From an uncultured Lachnospiraceae bacterium (lineage in GTDB: Bacteria > Bacillota > Clostridia > Lachnospirales > Lachnospiraceae): DNA of 56,598 nucleotides. The translations under genes and the position numbers were made by a program. The stretch is from contig CAMWLG010000013.1 in assembly GCA_947175035.1 (NCBI GenBank), forward strand, positions 1 to 56,598, in the 5' to 3' direction. Positions within the stretch are counted from its first letter, which is position 1. Each line of letters starts with the position of its first letter. The notes below the pieces were generated by a model. The model had not been told where the DNA came from. It saw only the letters and a list, made by a program, of their open reading frames with translations, and did not search any database. Of this stretch, positions 8,761 through 16,539 are shown piece after piece.

Positions 8761-9189
8761 TTACATAACAATATGGAAACAAAACTTTAACACATTTTTG
8801 AGCACAAAATTGACCGCGAGCACAACCAACGCGCCATACATGATCCGCTCATGAAATATCATTCCTTTGATCCGTGGAACATGCAGCTTTTCCAAGGTGT
8901 GACTCAACATAAAACATCCATACATCAATGCTAAATACATCACCAGCGGATGATACCATGCCGACATCAGGAAATCACCCTGCATAAACGCGATCACGGC
9001 TCTCGTCCCTCCACACCCGGGACAATAGATTCCAAAAAACTTCCAAAAAAGACATTCCACGGCGGGCAGAGCAGGTACAATCCACATAACAACGACATAT
9101 GCACTGCCCAGTACAACGGGGAGCATAATCCATCCCAATCTGTAGAGCGCCTCCTCCGTGGTCAATTCTCTTTTTGTATCTCCATTCAT
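8761..9189 (-). CDS. DUF2752 membrane protein with CPGCGGTRA motif
   Basis: The protein has 142 residues and three or four predicted membrane helices. The hallmark DUF2752 motif CPGCGGTRA is present with C56 and C59, followed by a second hydrophobic half. The function of the family is unknown; the conserved Cys pair suggests a redox or metal role, which is inference only. An in-frame stop lies just upstream, so the ATG at 9189 is the first possible start. TAGGAG directly abuts it, leaving unusually little spacing for a ribosome site. It begins 17 nt after the DUF4190-like gene and is probably cotranscribed and coupled to it. Confidence 0.85.
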   Translation of the reverse strand: MNGDTKRELTTEEALYRLGWIMLPVVLGSAYVVVMWIVPALPAVECLFWKFFGIYCPGCGGTRAVIAFMQGDFLMSAWYHPLVMYLALMYGCFMLSHTLEKLHVPRIKGMIFHERIMYGALVVLAVNFVLKNVLKFCFHIVM

Positions 9190-9206
9190 CTCCTAACACA
9201 CCGGCT

Positions 9207-9692
9207 TTAATAATACAAAGACGGATCTGCCGCAACCCCTATAAACACAAGAGCCCAATATGCAATCCCTATCAAGCTGAACACGCCCCCCACAATGGAA
9301 CAAATAAGCCCCGCAGTCGCAACACCAGTCTTAACTTGCTTGTTGGCGGAAATCGCCATAATAATGCCTGCGATAGCGAAGATAATGCCCACACCGCAGC
9401 AGCAACTCAACACAATCGAGACAATCCCCATCACGAGAGACGCAACTGCAAGACCAGGAGTTGAACCTTCATTGGAAGCCGCCGGCTCTGCATATGTAGA
9501 TGAATAAACATTCTGTGTATTATCCTGATAATTGTTGCTTTGATAAGTGCCACTTTGGTAATTATTGCTGTTCTGATAAGTGTTGCTCTGGTAGCTGCTC
9601 TCTTGGTATCCTCCGCTATAAGTATTCTCTGTGGAACCTGACGCCTGACCATTCTGGTTGTTCTGATCATTCTGAAAATTCTGTCCGTCCAT
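9207..9692 (-). CDS. DUF4190-like membrane protein with Gln/Asn/Tyr-rich N-terminus
   Basis: The 161-residue protein starts at an ATG with AAGGAG 6 nt upstream. Residues 1-75 are low complexity and hydrophilic, with imperfect repeats such as TYQSNNYQ, likely disordered and cytoplasmic. Residues about 80-155 hold two hydrophobic helices, LAVASLVMGIVSIVLSCCCG and an alanine/isoleucine-rich second pair, in the arrangement of DUF4190 proteins. Function is unknown. It is the first gene of a three-gene set of small membrane proteins (with DUF2752 and DUF4870-like). Confidence 0.8.
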   Translation of the reverse strand: MDGQNFQNDQNNQNGQASGSTENTYSGGYQESSYQSNTYQNSNNYQSGTYQSNNYQDNTQNVYSSTYAEPAASNEGSTPGLAVASLVMGIVSIVLSCCCGVGIIFAIAGIIMAISANKQVKTGVATAGLICSIVGGVFSLIGIAYWALVFIGVAADPSLYY

Positions 9693-9837
9693 TTCTCTCT
9701 CCTTTAATCTGCTATATTATTCTCTATTTCTTTCTCTGAAAATTCCCACAAGAGACATAATATCAAAAATAATATGGATTGTCAATTTAAACTACAAAAA
9801 TATTAGCAATAAATATAAATACCATTTCTTCCCAAAA

Positions 9838-9884
9838 AAGGGCTGCCCTTCTCACAGCTCATTGCAGTGATACGGACAGCCTGT
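9838..9884 (-). terminator. Rho-independent terminator of the GGGtGRT operon
   Basis: On the minus strand AGGCTGTCC pairs with GGGCAGCC (one G-U), the intervening sequence can form an inner stem, and a TTTTTT run follows. It lies 20 nt past the stop of the GGGtGRT gene. Confidence 0.75.
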
Positions 9885-9904
9885 TTATCTTTTTAAAATC
9901 CTTT

Positions 9905-10915
9905 TTAGAAACGATTTTCCTTCGCTGCTTCCTCAATAGACACAGCCACAGCCACAGTCATACCAACCATAGGGTTATTGCCTGCGCCGATCAGTCCCAT
10001 CATTTCCACATGAGCGGGAACGGAAGAAGAACCTGCAAACTGTGCGTCCGAATGCATACGTCCCAAGGTATCCGTCATACCATAAGAAGCGGGGCCCGCA
10101 GCCATATTATCGGGGTGAAGGGTACGACCTGTACCACCGCCGGATGCAACAGAGAAATACTTCTTGCCCTGCTCAATACACTCTTTCTTGTAGGTGCCTG
10201 CAACGGGGTGCTGGAACCTGGTGGGATTGGTGGAGTTACCAGTGATAGACACATCCACACCCTCCTTGTGCATGATCGCCACGCCCTCACACACATCGTT
10301 GGCGCCATAGCAGTTTACTTTAGCGCGAAGCCCATCGGAATAGGACTTGCGGAACACTTCCTTCACAGTGTTGGTATAAGGGTCATACTCTGTCTCAACA
10401 AAAGTAAATCCGTTGATACGGGAGATAATCTGTGCCGCATCCTTACCAAGACCGTTCAAAATAACTCTCAGCGGTTTCTGACGAACCTTGTTCGCCTTCT
10501 CTGCGATACCGATTGCGCCCTCTGCCGCCGCAAAGGACTCATGACCTGCCAGGAAGCAGAAACACTCGGTCTCCTCCTCCAAAAGCATTTTACCAAGATT
10601 ACCATGGCCAAGACCTACCTTACGGGTATCCGCAACAGAACCGGGGATACAGAATGCCTGAAGCCCCTCGCCGATTGCAGCAGCCGCGTCAGCCGCTTTT
10701 CTGCAATTCTTCTTAATTGCAATCGCTGCGCCTACCGTATATGCCCAACATGCATTCTCGAAACAGATGGGCTGAATACCTTTCACCTGATTATATACAT
10801 CAAGACCGGCATCCTTGGTGATCTTCTCAGCTTCCTCAATGGAAGAGATGCCGTAGCTGTTAAGTACAGAATTGATTTTGTCAATTCTTCTTTCATATGA
10901 TTCAAATAAAGCCAT
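9905..10915 (-). CDS. GGGtGRT family protein of unknown function
   Basis: The 336-residue protein is named after its motif, here SGGGTGRT at about 258-265. Other conserved-looking blocks are HGNLGKMLLEEET (about 104), FLAGHESFAAAEGAIG (about 121), VNCYGANDVCEG (about 200), NSTNPTRFQHPVAG (about 227) and the C-terminal IGAGNNPMVGMTVAVAVSIEEA. It has no signal peptide or membrane helix, so it is probably cytoplasmic. Cysteines occur at about 51, 56, 71, 89, 118, 120, 202 and 209. The family is widespread in anaerobic Firmicutes, but I know of no assigned activity. It lies 19 nt downstream of the NifU-like gene and shares its terminator, so the two should be made together. Confidence 0.9.
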   Translation of the reverse strand: MALFESYERRIDKINSVLNSYGISSIEEAEKITKDAGLDVYNQVKGIQPICFENACWAYTVGAAIAIKKNCRKAADAAAAIGEGLQAFCIPGSVADTRKVGLGHGNLGKMLLEEETECFCFLAGHESFAAAEGAIGIAEKANKVRQKPLRVILNGLGKDAAQIISRINGFTFVETEYDPYTNTVKEVFRKSYSDGLRAKVNCYGANDVCEGVAIMHKEGVDVSITGNSTNPTRFQHPVAGTYKKECIEQGKKYFSVASGGGTGRTLHPDNMAAGPASYGMTDTLGRMHSDAQFAGSSSVPAHVEMMGLIGAGNNPMVGMTVAVAVSIEEAAKENRF

Positions 10916-10934
10916 CTCGCGTGTCCTCCTTCTC

Positions 10935-11627
10935 TTATTCCTGTCTGGGGTCGATAATCTTCACTGCATCAGCTACACGGCCATACTGACCCTTAGCCTT
11001 CTCCCATGCTGTTGTGGGATCATCGCCCTTCTTGATAAAGTCGGTCATCTTGCCAAGGCTTACAAACTGATATCCGATGATCTGATCCTCAGCATCCAAA
11101 GCGATACCTGTCACATAGCCTTCCGCCATCTCCAGGTAACGAGGGCCTTTCTTCAAAGTGCCATACATGGTACCAACCTGGCTTCGGAGTCCCTTGCCCA
11201 AGTCCTCCAAACCGGCACCGATAGGAAGACCATCCTCGGAGAACGCGCTCTGGGAACGACCATAGACAATCTGCAGGAACAGCTCTCTCATCGCAGTGTT
11301 AATAGCATCACACACAAGGTCTGTGTTCAATGCCTCCATCACAGTTCTTCCGGGAAGAATCTCCGCAGCCATGGCAGCGGAATGGGTCATACCGGAACAG
11401 CCGATGGTCTCCACCAAAGCCTCCTGAATGATACCCTCCTTGACATTCAGTGTCAGCTTGCAGGCACCCTGCTGAGGGGCACACCAGCCAATACCGTGTG
11501 TCAATCCGGAAATATCCTTCACTTCCTTCGCTTTTACCCATTTTGCTTCTTCAGGAATGGGGGCACAGCCGTGATTTACACCCTGTGCAACAGGACACAT
11601 TTCTTCAACTTCTTTTGAATAAATCAT
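10935..11627 (-). CDS. NifU/IscU-like iron-sulfur scaffold-related protein
   Basis: The protein has 230 residues. An IscU-like core spans about 40-130, with cysteines C49 in GIGWCAPQQ, C56 in GACKL and C77 in ETIGCSGMTHSAAMA. Extra cysteines C11 and C21 lie at the N-terminus. The core is followed by a C-terminal extension of about 100 residues not found in classical IscU. NifU-N domains assemble Fe-S clusters; whether this version does so is inference. A GAAAGGAG ribosome site precedes the ATG. It is the promoter-proximal gene of the pair with GGGtGRT, and a palindrome overlaps the promoter region. No cysteine desulfurase gene is nearby. Confidence 0.8.
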   Translation of the reverse strand: MIYSKEVEEMCPVAQGVNHGCAPIPEEAKWVKAKEVKDISGLTHGIGWCAPQQGACKLTLNVKEGIIQEALVETIGCSGMTHSAAMAAEILPGRTVMEALNTDLVCDAINTAMRELFLQIVYGRSQSAFSEDGLPIGAGLEDLGKGLRSQVGTMYGTLKKGPRYLEMAEGYVTGIALDAEDQIIGYQFVSLGKMTDFIKKGDDPTTAWEKAKGQYGRVADAVKIIDPRQE

Positions 11628-11660
11628 GTGAAATCTCCTTTCAAATCTAGTGCTTATGAT

Positions 11661-11691
11661 ATTTTACCAAAAAATACCACAATCGGTATTT
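11661..11691 (-). promoter_or_regulatory. Promoter -10 and palindrome ahead of the NifU-like/GGGtGRT operon
   Basis: On the minus strand a good -10 box TAAAAT lies at 11666-11661. Where the -35 should be there is no good consensus. Instead there is a perfect inverted repeat, AAATACC (11672-11678) and GGTATTT (11685-11691), with 6 nt between. A palindrome covering a weak -35 fits an operator or activator site; which regulator binds is unknown. Confidence 0.5.
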
Positions 11692-11754
11692 CCATTTTCT
11701 CACATTTAGATGGAAAAATCTAGTAGTTTTGAGAAAATTTTAAAGAACTTTTAC

Positions 11755-11816
11755 CGCTACGCTAAGATCATCCTGTCACAAACGACCGGTCGCTACGCTA
11801 AGATCATCCGGTCGTT
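11755..11816. repeat. Duplicated 3' end of the ABC ATPase gene plus inverted repeat
   Basis: A 19-base word, cgctacgctaagatcatcc, occurs at 11755-11773 and again at 11791-11809 (period 36). The second copy contains the last codons and stop of the ABC ATPase gene. The first is a non-coding echo just past the stop. In addition AACGACCGG (11781-11789) and CCGGTCGTT (11808-11816) form a perfect 9-bp inverted repeat. No T-run follows, so it is not a classical terminator. Confidence 0.8.
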
Positions 11817-12596
11817 GGCGAACTCGCCGCCGCTGGCTTCCTCGAATTTGGCCAATAGATCCCGCACGTGCAGCCCTCTTTTCTCCTCACCGCTGACATC
11901 ATAGATCACTTTTCCCTCGTGCATCATGATCAATCGATTGCCATGGGCAATAGCGTCCTTCATGTTATGTGTCACCATCATGGCGGTCAGATGATTCTCA
12001 GAGATAATCTGGTCGCTGATCTCAAGCACCTTCGCCGCGGTTTTGGGATCCAGTGCCGCCGTATGTTCATCCAACAGTAACAGCTCAGGCTTTTTCAGGG
12101 ATGCCATGAGCAATGTGATTGCCTGCCGCTGTCCGCCCGAAAGCAGTCCCACCTTGCTGGTCATACGATCTTCAAGCCCAAGTCCAAGCACTTGCAGTTT
12201 TTCACGAAACATCTCCCGCTCCGCCTTGGAAATGCCCCAGCGCAATGTGCGGCGCTGCCCTCTACGGTAAGCAATCGACATATTTTCCTCAATATCCATT
12301 GTCGCGGCGGTGCCCGTCATGGGATCTTGGAACACCCTCCCTAGATAGGGGGCGCGCTTATGCTCCGGAAGGTCGGTAATATCTGTGCCATTAATCACGA
12401 TACTGCCACCGTCAATCGGCCACACACCCGCAATGGCATTCAGGGTTGTGGACTTCCCTGCCCCATTTCCGCCTATGATTGTGACAAAATCCCCTTCATT
12501 TAGGTTTAGATTCACACCGTCCAGCGCCACTTTTTCATTGATGGTGCCGCGGTTGAACACCTTATGGACATCTTTGATTTCCAATGCATAACTCAT
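11793..12596 (-). CDS. ABC transporter ATP-binding protein (TrpXYZ-type amino-acid importer)
   Basis: The 267-residue ATPase has Walker A GGNGAGKST (42-50), signature LSGGQRQA (from 152), Walker B LLLLDE ending at E177, and the switch His in MMVTHNM. The start overlaps the permease stop by 4 nt, so translation is coupled. With the branched-chain-like permease and an ABC_sub_bind-family lipoprotein it forms a complete importer of the type known for tryptophan or tyrosine in Firmicutes. The substrate is inferred from family only. The last codons lie in a 19-bp direct repeat. Confidence 0.9.
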   Translation of the reverse strand: MSYALEIKDVHKVFNRGTINEKVALDGVNLNLNEGDFVTIIGGNGAGKSTTLNAIAGVWPIDGGSIVINGTDITDLPEHKRAPYLGRVFQDPMTGTAATMDIEENMSIAYRRGQRRTLRWGISKAEREMFREKLQVLGLGLEDRMTSKVGLLSGGQRQAITLLMASLKKPELLLLDEHTAALDPKTAAKVLEISDQIISENHLTAMMVTHNMKDAIAHGNRLIMMHEGKVIYDVSGEEKRGLHVRDLLAKFEEASGGEFANDRMILA

Positions 12597-13543
12597 GACT
12601 TTGCCACCCCTTTCTTCTGCGCCCTTTTCTCCTTCAGATAGGGAATGGACAAGAATACAGCGACAACAATGGCTGAGAGCATCTTCATGTACTCGGAAGG
12701 CATCTTCAGCCAGAGCACGAACTGGTATACAATGTAATAAATCACCGCGCCGATGATCACCGAAACCAAAGTAAACGCAAACGCAAATTTTCTCTTACTT
12801 GCGAATTTGCCAAACATTACTTCGCCAATGATCACTGCCGCCAAACCGATCACGATAGCGCCACGTCCCATATTGACATCTGCAGCACCCTGGAACTGTG
12901 CATAGAGTGCACCGCAAAGCCCCACCAGACCGTTGGAAAGCATCAGAGCCAACACTGTGATATACTTTGTGTTAATGCCCTGCGCTCTCGCCATATTAGG
13001 ATTACAGCCCGTGGCGCGAACTGCCTGCCCGCTCTCCGTCCCGAAATACCAATACAACACCATCACCAGCACCAGCAAAAACAGAATTACCTCAGCAAAA
13101 AACAGAAGCTTAGAAGCAGTTGAGCCGCTGGTCACATATCGCAGTGACATGACAAGCGGATGGTTGTCCACACTCACCGGCTGATTTGCTTTTCCCAAAA
13201 TGATCAGATTGACAGAATACAGGGATATCTGGCTCAGGATACTCGCCAAGATTCCCGGAATTCCCAGAGCGGTATGCAGCAGTCCTGTGACCAATCCCGC
13301 CATCATTCCCGCCAAAAACGCCAAAGGCAGAGAAAGAATCGGTGATACACCGCTGCGAATCAGCATAACCGATACCGCCGCGCCGGTGGCAATCGAGCCA
13401 TCCACTGTCAAATCAGCAAAATCCAGCAGTCGGAAAGTGATATAAACGCCCAGTGCCATCACGCCCCAGACCATTCCCTGTGCGATGGAACCAGGCAGTG
13501 CCCGAAGCAACGCAACGGGATTCAACGACATAAAGTATTCCAT
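12593..13543 (-). CDS. ABC transporter permease (TrpXYZ-type)
   Basis: The likely start is the ATG at 13543 (MEYFMSLNP), which has AAAGGAG 9 nt upstream. An in-frame start 24 nt earlier has none. The 316-residue integral membrane protein has about eight to nine hydrophobic helices. The motif FRLLDFADLTVDGS near residue 45 is typical of permeases of the branched-chain or ABC_sub_bind-associated class. It ends with a basic cytoplasmic tail (LKEKRAQKKGVAKS). One permease gene is present, so the channel is probably a homodimer. A strong hairpin lies between this gene and the upstream binding-protein gene and may lower its expression relative to the binding protein. Confidence 0.88.
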   Translation of the reverse strand: MEYFMSLNPVALLRALPGSIAQGMVWGVMALGVYITFRLLDFADLTVDGSIATGAAVSVMLIRSGVSPILSLPLAFLAGMMAGLVTGLLHTALGIPGILASILSQISLYSVNLIILGKANQPVSVDNHPLVMSLRYVTSGSTASKLLFFAEVILFLLVLVMVLYWYFGTESGQAVRATGCNPNMARAQGINTKYITVLALMLSNGLVGLCGALYAQFQGAADVNMGRGAIVIGLAAVIIGEVMFGKFASKRKFAFAFTLVSVIIGAVIYYIVYQFVLWLKMPSEYMKMLSAIVVAVFLSIPYLKEKRAQKKGVAKS

Positions 13544-13567
13544 ATTTCTTCTCTCCTTTGATTTCAA

Positions 13568-13603
13568 AGACGGGGATACCGCATATTGGCGTCATCCCCG
13601 TCT
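13568..13603 (-). promoter_or_regulatory. Intra-operon hairpin between binding-protein and permease genes
   Basis: AGACGGGGAT and ATCCCCGTCT form a perfect 10-bp stem around 16 nt. It lies just after the binding-protein stop (13657) and before the permease ribosome site. Only a short TTTG follows on the minus strand. This is typical of a processing or partial-termination hairpin that gives excess binding protein. Confidence 0.7.
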
Positions 13604-13656
13604 GCATTTACCTCATCCTATTGGATTTTATTGATCCAAGATGCCACGCCCGATTA

Positions 13657-14691
13657 CTACTCGATCACTACATAGTCATCAGGAATGGTAATTCCCAACT
13701 CCTCACATATCTTTGCATTGTATTTCTTGGTAACAGGCGCATAGCGAACTTCCATGGTGCTGATGTCAGCGCCCTCAACAAGAATCTCATATGCCATCTC
13801 ACCGATGACATAGCCCAGATCATAGTAGCTGATGGACAAAGTAGCAATACCACAGCCGCTGCAAATACCCTCCTCGCCAGCGATTACAGGAATCTTGGCG
13901 GGAACCACGATATTGTACACCGTCTCGGTAGCCGCAGCCAGCGTGTTATCAGTAGGAATGTAAAGTGCGTCACACTCGCTTACAGCGTTCGTTACAACAG
14001 ACTGAATCTCATTGGAATCAGCAATCCCATACTCTTTATAAGCAATGCCGTCCGCCTCCAACTCAGCCTTAAACAAATCAATCTGGAATACGGAATTGGT
14101 CTCTGCGGAGCAGTACAACAGTCCTACCTGCTTCACATCGGGAACCAACTCCAAAAGGATATTCTCCTGCTCAGAAATAGGCGCCAGATCAGAGGTTCCG
14201 GAGATGTTTCTCCCGCTTGCCCCGGACCAGTCAGCTACATCCAGCGCAGCGCCATAATCAGTGACAGATGTTCCCAAAATAGGAATCTCCGTGGTAGCTG
14301 CAGCCGCACTCTGAAGGGGAGATGTCGCATTTGCCAGAATCAGATCAACACCATCAGACACAAAACCGTTACAGATGGTAGCCGCAACAGGCTGTTCGCC
14401 CTGTGCAAGCTGCTCGTCAAAAGTAACCCTGTCGCCAAGCTTCTCTCTCAAAGCGTCCTGAAAACCATCCGTAGCCGCATCCAAAGCGATATGTTCCATT
14501 AACTGGCAGATGCCAATCTTGTAGGTCTTGCTGTCATCTGCGGGTGCAGCGGCACCAGACCCTGTTGCTGTAGAAGACTCGTTTGCTGCGGAAGACCCGT
14601 TGGAAGGTGTACCACTCTGATCGCCGCATGCCGTCAGACTCATAGCAGTCATTGCTGTCACAAGTAACAATGCTAAAATTTTCTTTTTCAT
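13657..14691 (-). CDS. ABC_sub_bind-family substrate-binding lipoprotein
   Basis: The 344-residue precursor has a lipoprotein signal ending in LTAC with Cys22. A Ser/Thr/Ala/Gly-rich linker (about 25-55) precedes a two-lobed type-1 periplasmic-binding fold starting TYKIGICQLMEH. ATSPLQSAAAATTEIPILGTSVTDY and NTLAAATETVYN are characteristic of the family (related to TrpX). It should capture the ligand outside the membrane for the permease and ATPase encoded next. Tryptophan or tyrosine is the best guess from the family; no ligand residue was verified. The gene is the first of the operon, behind a strong promoter and a hairpin leader. Confidence 0.9.
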   Translation of the reverse strand: MKKKILALLLVTAMTAMSLTACGDQSGTPSNGSSAANESSTATGSGAAAPADDSKTYKIGICQLMEHIALDAATDGFQDALREKLGDRVTFDEQLAQGEQPVAATICNGFVSDGVDLILANATSPLQSAAAATTEIPILGTSVTDYGAALDVADWSGASGRNISGTSDLAPISEQENILLELVPDVKQVGLLYCSAETNSVFQIDLFKAELEADGIAYKEYGIADSNEIQSVVTNAVSECDALYIPTDNTLAAATETVYNIVVPAKIPVIAGEEGICSGCGIATLSISYYDLGYVIGEMAYEILVEGADISTMEVRYAPVTKKYNAKICEELGITIPDDYVVIE

Positions 14692-14715
14692 AATTCTCCT
14701 CCTGAAATACTATAC

Positions 14716-14754
14716 TTTAAGGCTCTTACCGCTTTATCCGTTTAAAGCCTTAAA
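14716..14754 (-). promoter_or_regulatory. Hairpin in the leader of the TrpXYZ-type operon
   Basis: TTTAAGGCT (14716-14724) and AGCCTTAAA (14746-14754) form a perfect 9-bp inverted repeat with a 21-nt loop inside the roughly 70-nt leader. There is no T-box signature and no T-run after it. It could be a regulatory structure or a protein site. Confidence 0.5.
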
Positions 14755-14768
14755 CAAACTTCCCGTCA

Positions 14769-14797
14769 AATATACAACATAATCATTGGAAAGTCAA
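14769..14797 (-). promoter_or_regulatory. Strong sigma-A promoter of the TrpXYZ-type operon
   Basis: Minus strand TTGACT (14797-14792), 17-nt spacer, TATATT (14774-14769). This is close to consensus and about 75 nt upstream of the binding-protein start. Confidence 0.75.
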
Positions 14798-14810
14798 TCA
14801 TTTGTGTAAA

Positions 14811-16490
14811 CTAATGTGCCTCCATTCGATAAATTCGCCAATTCTCTTCCTCTGCTATTAACATACAATCCGTTAACAACCGATTAGTCATTTCCTCACT
14901 GGGTCTAAAATATATTCCTGTATCCCACACCACATATTCCGGATATTTCTTTGGATAATGTTCCCAATAGGTATATAGACGTTCATCAAAAGTAGGTGTA
15001 CAAATGGTGGAAAAATTACTAACCTGTTGTTCCCCTTGAAGATAGAGTACAACATCCGTACCTACAAAAAGAACATTACTTCCTTCCGGAATATACTGCT
15101 TTATCAATTCTGAACTTAAATTATAATTCACTCCCTCTGACCATCTACAGTAAATTCCCGCCAAGGGTCCTGAAACTGCCTTTTGTTTTGTTACAAAAAC
15201 AGTATCTTTTCCATAGGTGTAGTACATTAAATATCCCCTTCTAAAAAGAGCCACACCCAAGAGCACCAATATGACAGCTTTCCACCACCATTTATTTTCT
15301 TTATACTCATACTCTGTATATCCGATAGCTGCAATAAGTCCTACCATCGTATACTCAACGGTATCATACAGATAGGTATTGCTCGTAAGCAGCGCTGCAA
15401 TCCAAATAAATAATGCCATAATACTTCCAAACCAAAACATGGACTTATATTGTAAAGCATCTTCACCCAAACCCAAGCGATTACTTTTTATGTATCTAAA
15501 AACCCCAATTACTAGTAACACAAAATAAAATATGCTGGGAAATTTCAAACGGTTGTCCTGAAATATCCATACATATCCCTGTTCCAGACAACTGCTCAAC
15601 AAAAGACACATAAGGAAATCACATCTTTTGTGTTGAAAAAACATTATCAAAAACCAGATTGCACATGCCATGCCTACAGAAATCAGCATGTGGGGTGCGA
15701 GTTTTAGCATATCCTCCCGGACATAACCGGCTAATTTATTTAATAGTGTCGCGCTATGGGAACCATCAGTACACATTTGCCCAAATCCGAACATGAATTC
15801 AGCTATTGACATATGACTCAAAAAATAAAGCAAATATGCAATTCCACAACATGCACAGGTTCCCATGTAACCTGCGCAGTTTTTGAGTCTTTGTTTCTGT
15901 TCACTCACAACCCAAATTCCTATAAGCACAGGAATAACCGCCAAAATACAGGTCGGGTATGACAGTACCAGCAAAGAGGAGAAAATCCCCGCCAAAACAA
16001 GCCATTTTATTGCAAAATTGTGATTCTCAACAAAACGCATCAGACACAAAAAAGTTATAACGCTAAACCACAAAAGCATATTAGTAAATTCCGGAACCGG
16101 ACTATTTTTAGAAATTGTATTATAAAAGAAAAATGCCATACCCAAGGCAACATCCTTGGAGAAAAACTTTTTCATGGTATCATACAGAAATACACTGATG
16201 ATAAATTGAATTACTACTCCCACTACCCGGAGATAAATGACCAGATAGTCTATCCCCCCGGTCAGGATCATAAACAGCTTGATAAATACTGCCGCTAAAA
16301 AACCTGAGGTCTGATGCGGTTCCCACATTTCCAGAAACATGCGGTCACCGCAAACCATACGATATGCCATAGCAACCGCATATTGTTCATCCACATCCTG
16401 ACCAAACATAACAATCCTTATGGTTCCTAATATAGACAGCATTAAAAAAAAGAGCCAAAATAAATTAAATGGTTGTAACTTTTCCTTCAT
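14811..16490 (-). CDS. Predicted polytopic membrane glycosyltransferase (GT-C type)
   Basis: The 559-residue protein has roughly ten to twelve hydrophobic segments. After the first helix comes GQDVDEQYAVAMAYRM (D32, D34, E35), an acidic pair in the first external loop, as in GT-C enzymes that use lipid-linked sugars. This is followed by GDRMFLEMWEPHQTSG. The C-terminal approximately 110 residues form a soluble outer domain (for example FVGTDVVLYLQGEQQVSNF). The family assignment is by overall shape only; acceptor and donor are unknown. Its base composition looks more A+T-rich than neighbouring genes, a possible sign of different origin. It follows the hexapeptide-repeat gene after 49 bp. Confidence 0.65.
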   Translation of the reverse strand: MKEKLQPFNLFWLFFLMLSILGTIRIVMFGQDVDEQYAVAMAYRMVCGDRMFLEMWEPHQTSGFLAAVFIKLFMILTGGIDYLVIYLRVVGVVIQFIISVFLYDTMKKFFSKDVALGMAFFFYNTISKNSPVPEFTNMLLWFSVITFLCLMRFVENHNFAIKWLVLAGIFSSLLVLSYPTCILAVIPVLIGIWVVSEQKQRLKNCAGYMGTCACCGIAYLLYFLSHMSIAEFMFGFGQMCTDGSHSATLLNKLAGYVREDMLKLAPHMLISVGMACAIWFLIMFFQHKRCDFLMCLLLSSCLEQGYVWIFQDNRLKFPSIFYFVLLVIGVFRYIKSNRLGLGEDALQYKSMFWFGSIMALFIWIAALLTSNTYLYDTVEYTMVGLIAAIGYTEYEYKENKWWWKAVILVLLGVALFRRGYLMYYTYGKDTVFVTKQKAVSGPLAGIYCRWSEGVNYNLSSELIKQYIPEGSNVLFVGTDVVLYLQGEQQVSNFSTICTPTFDERLYTYWEHYPKKYPEYVVWDTGIYFRPSEEMTNRLLTDCMLIAEEENWRIYRMEAH

Positions 16491-16539
16491 TTAACATTCT
16501 TCCTCAAGGGTAACATTCTCCTTTAACTTAGCAGATTGT

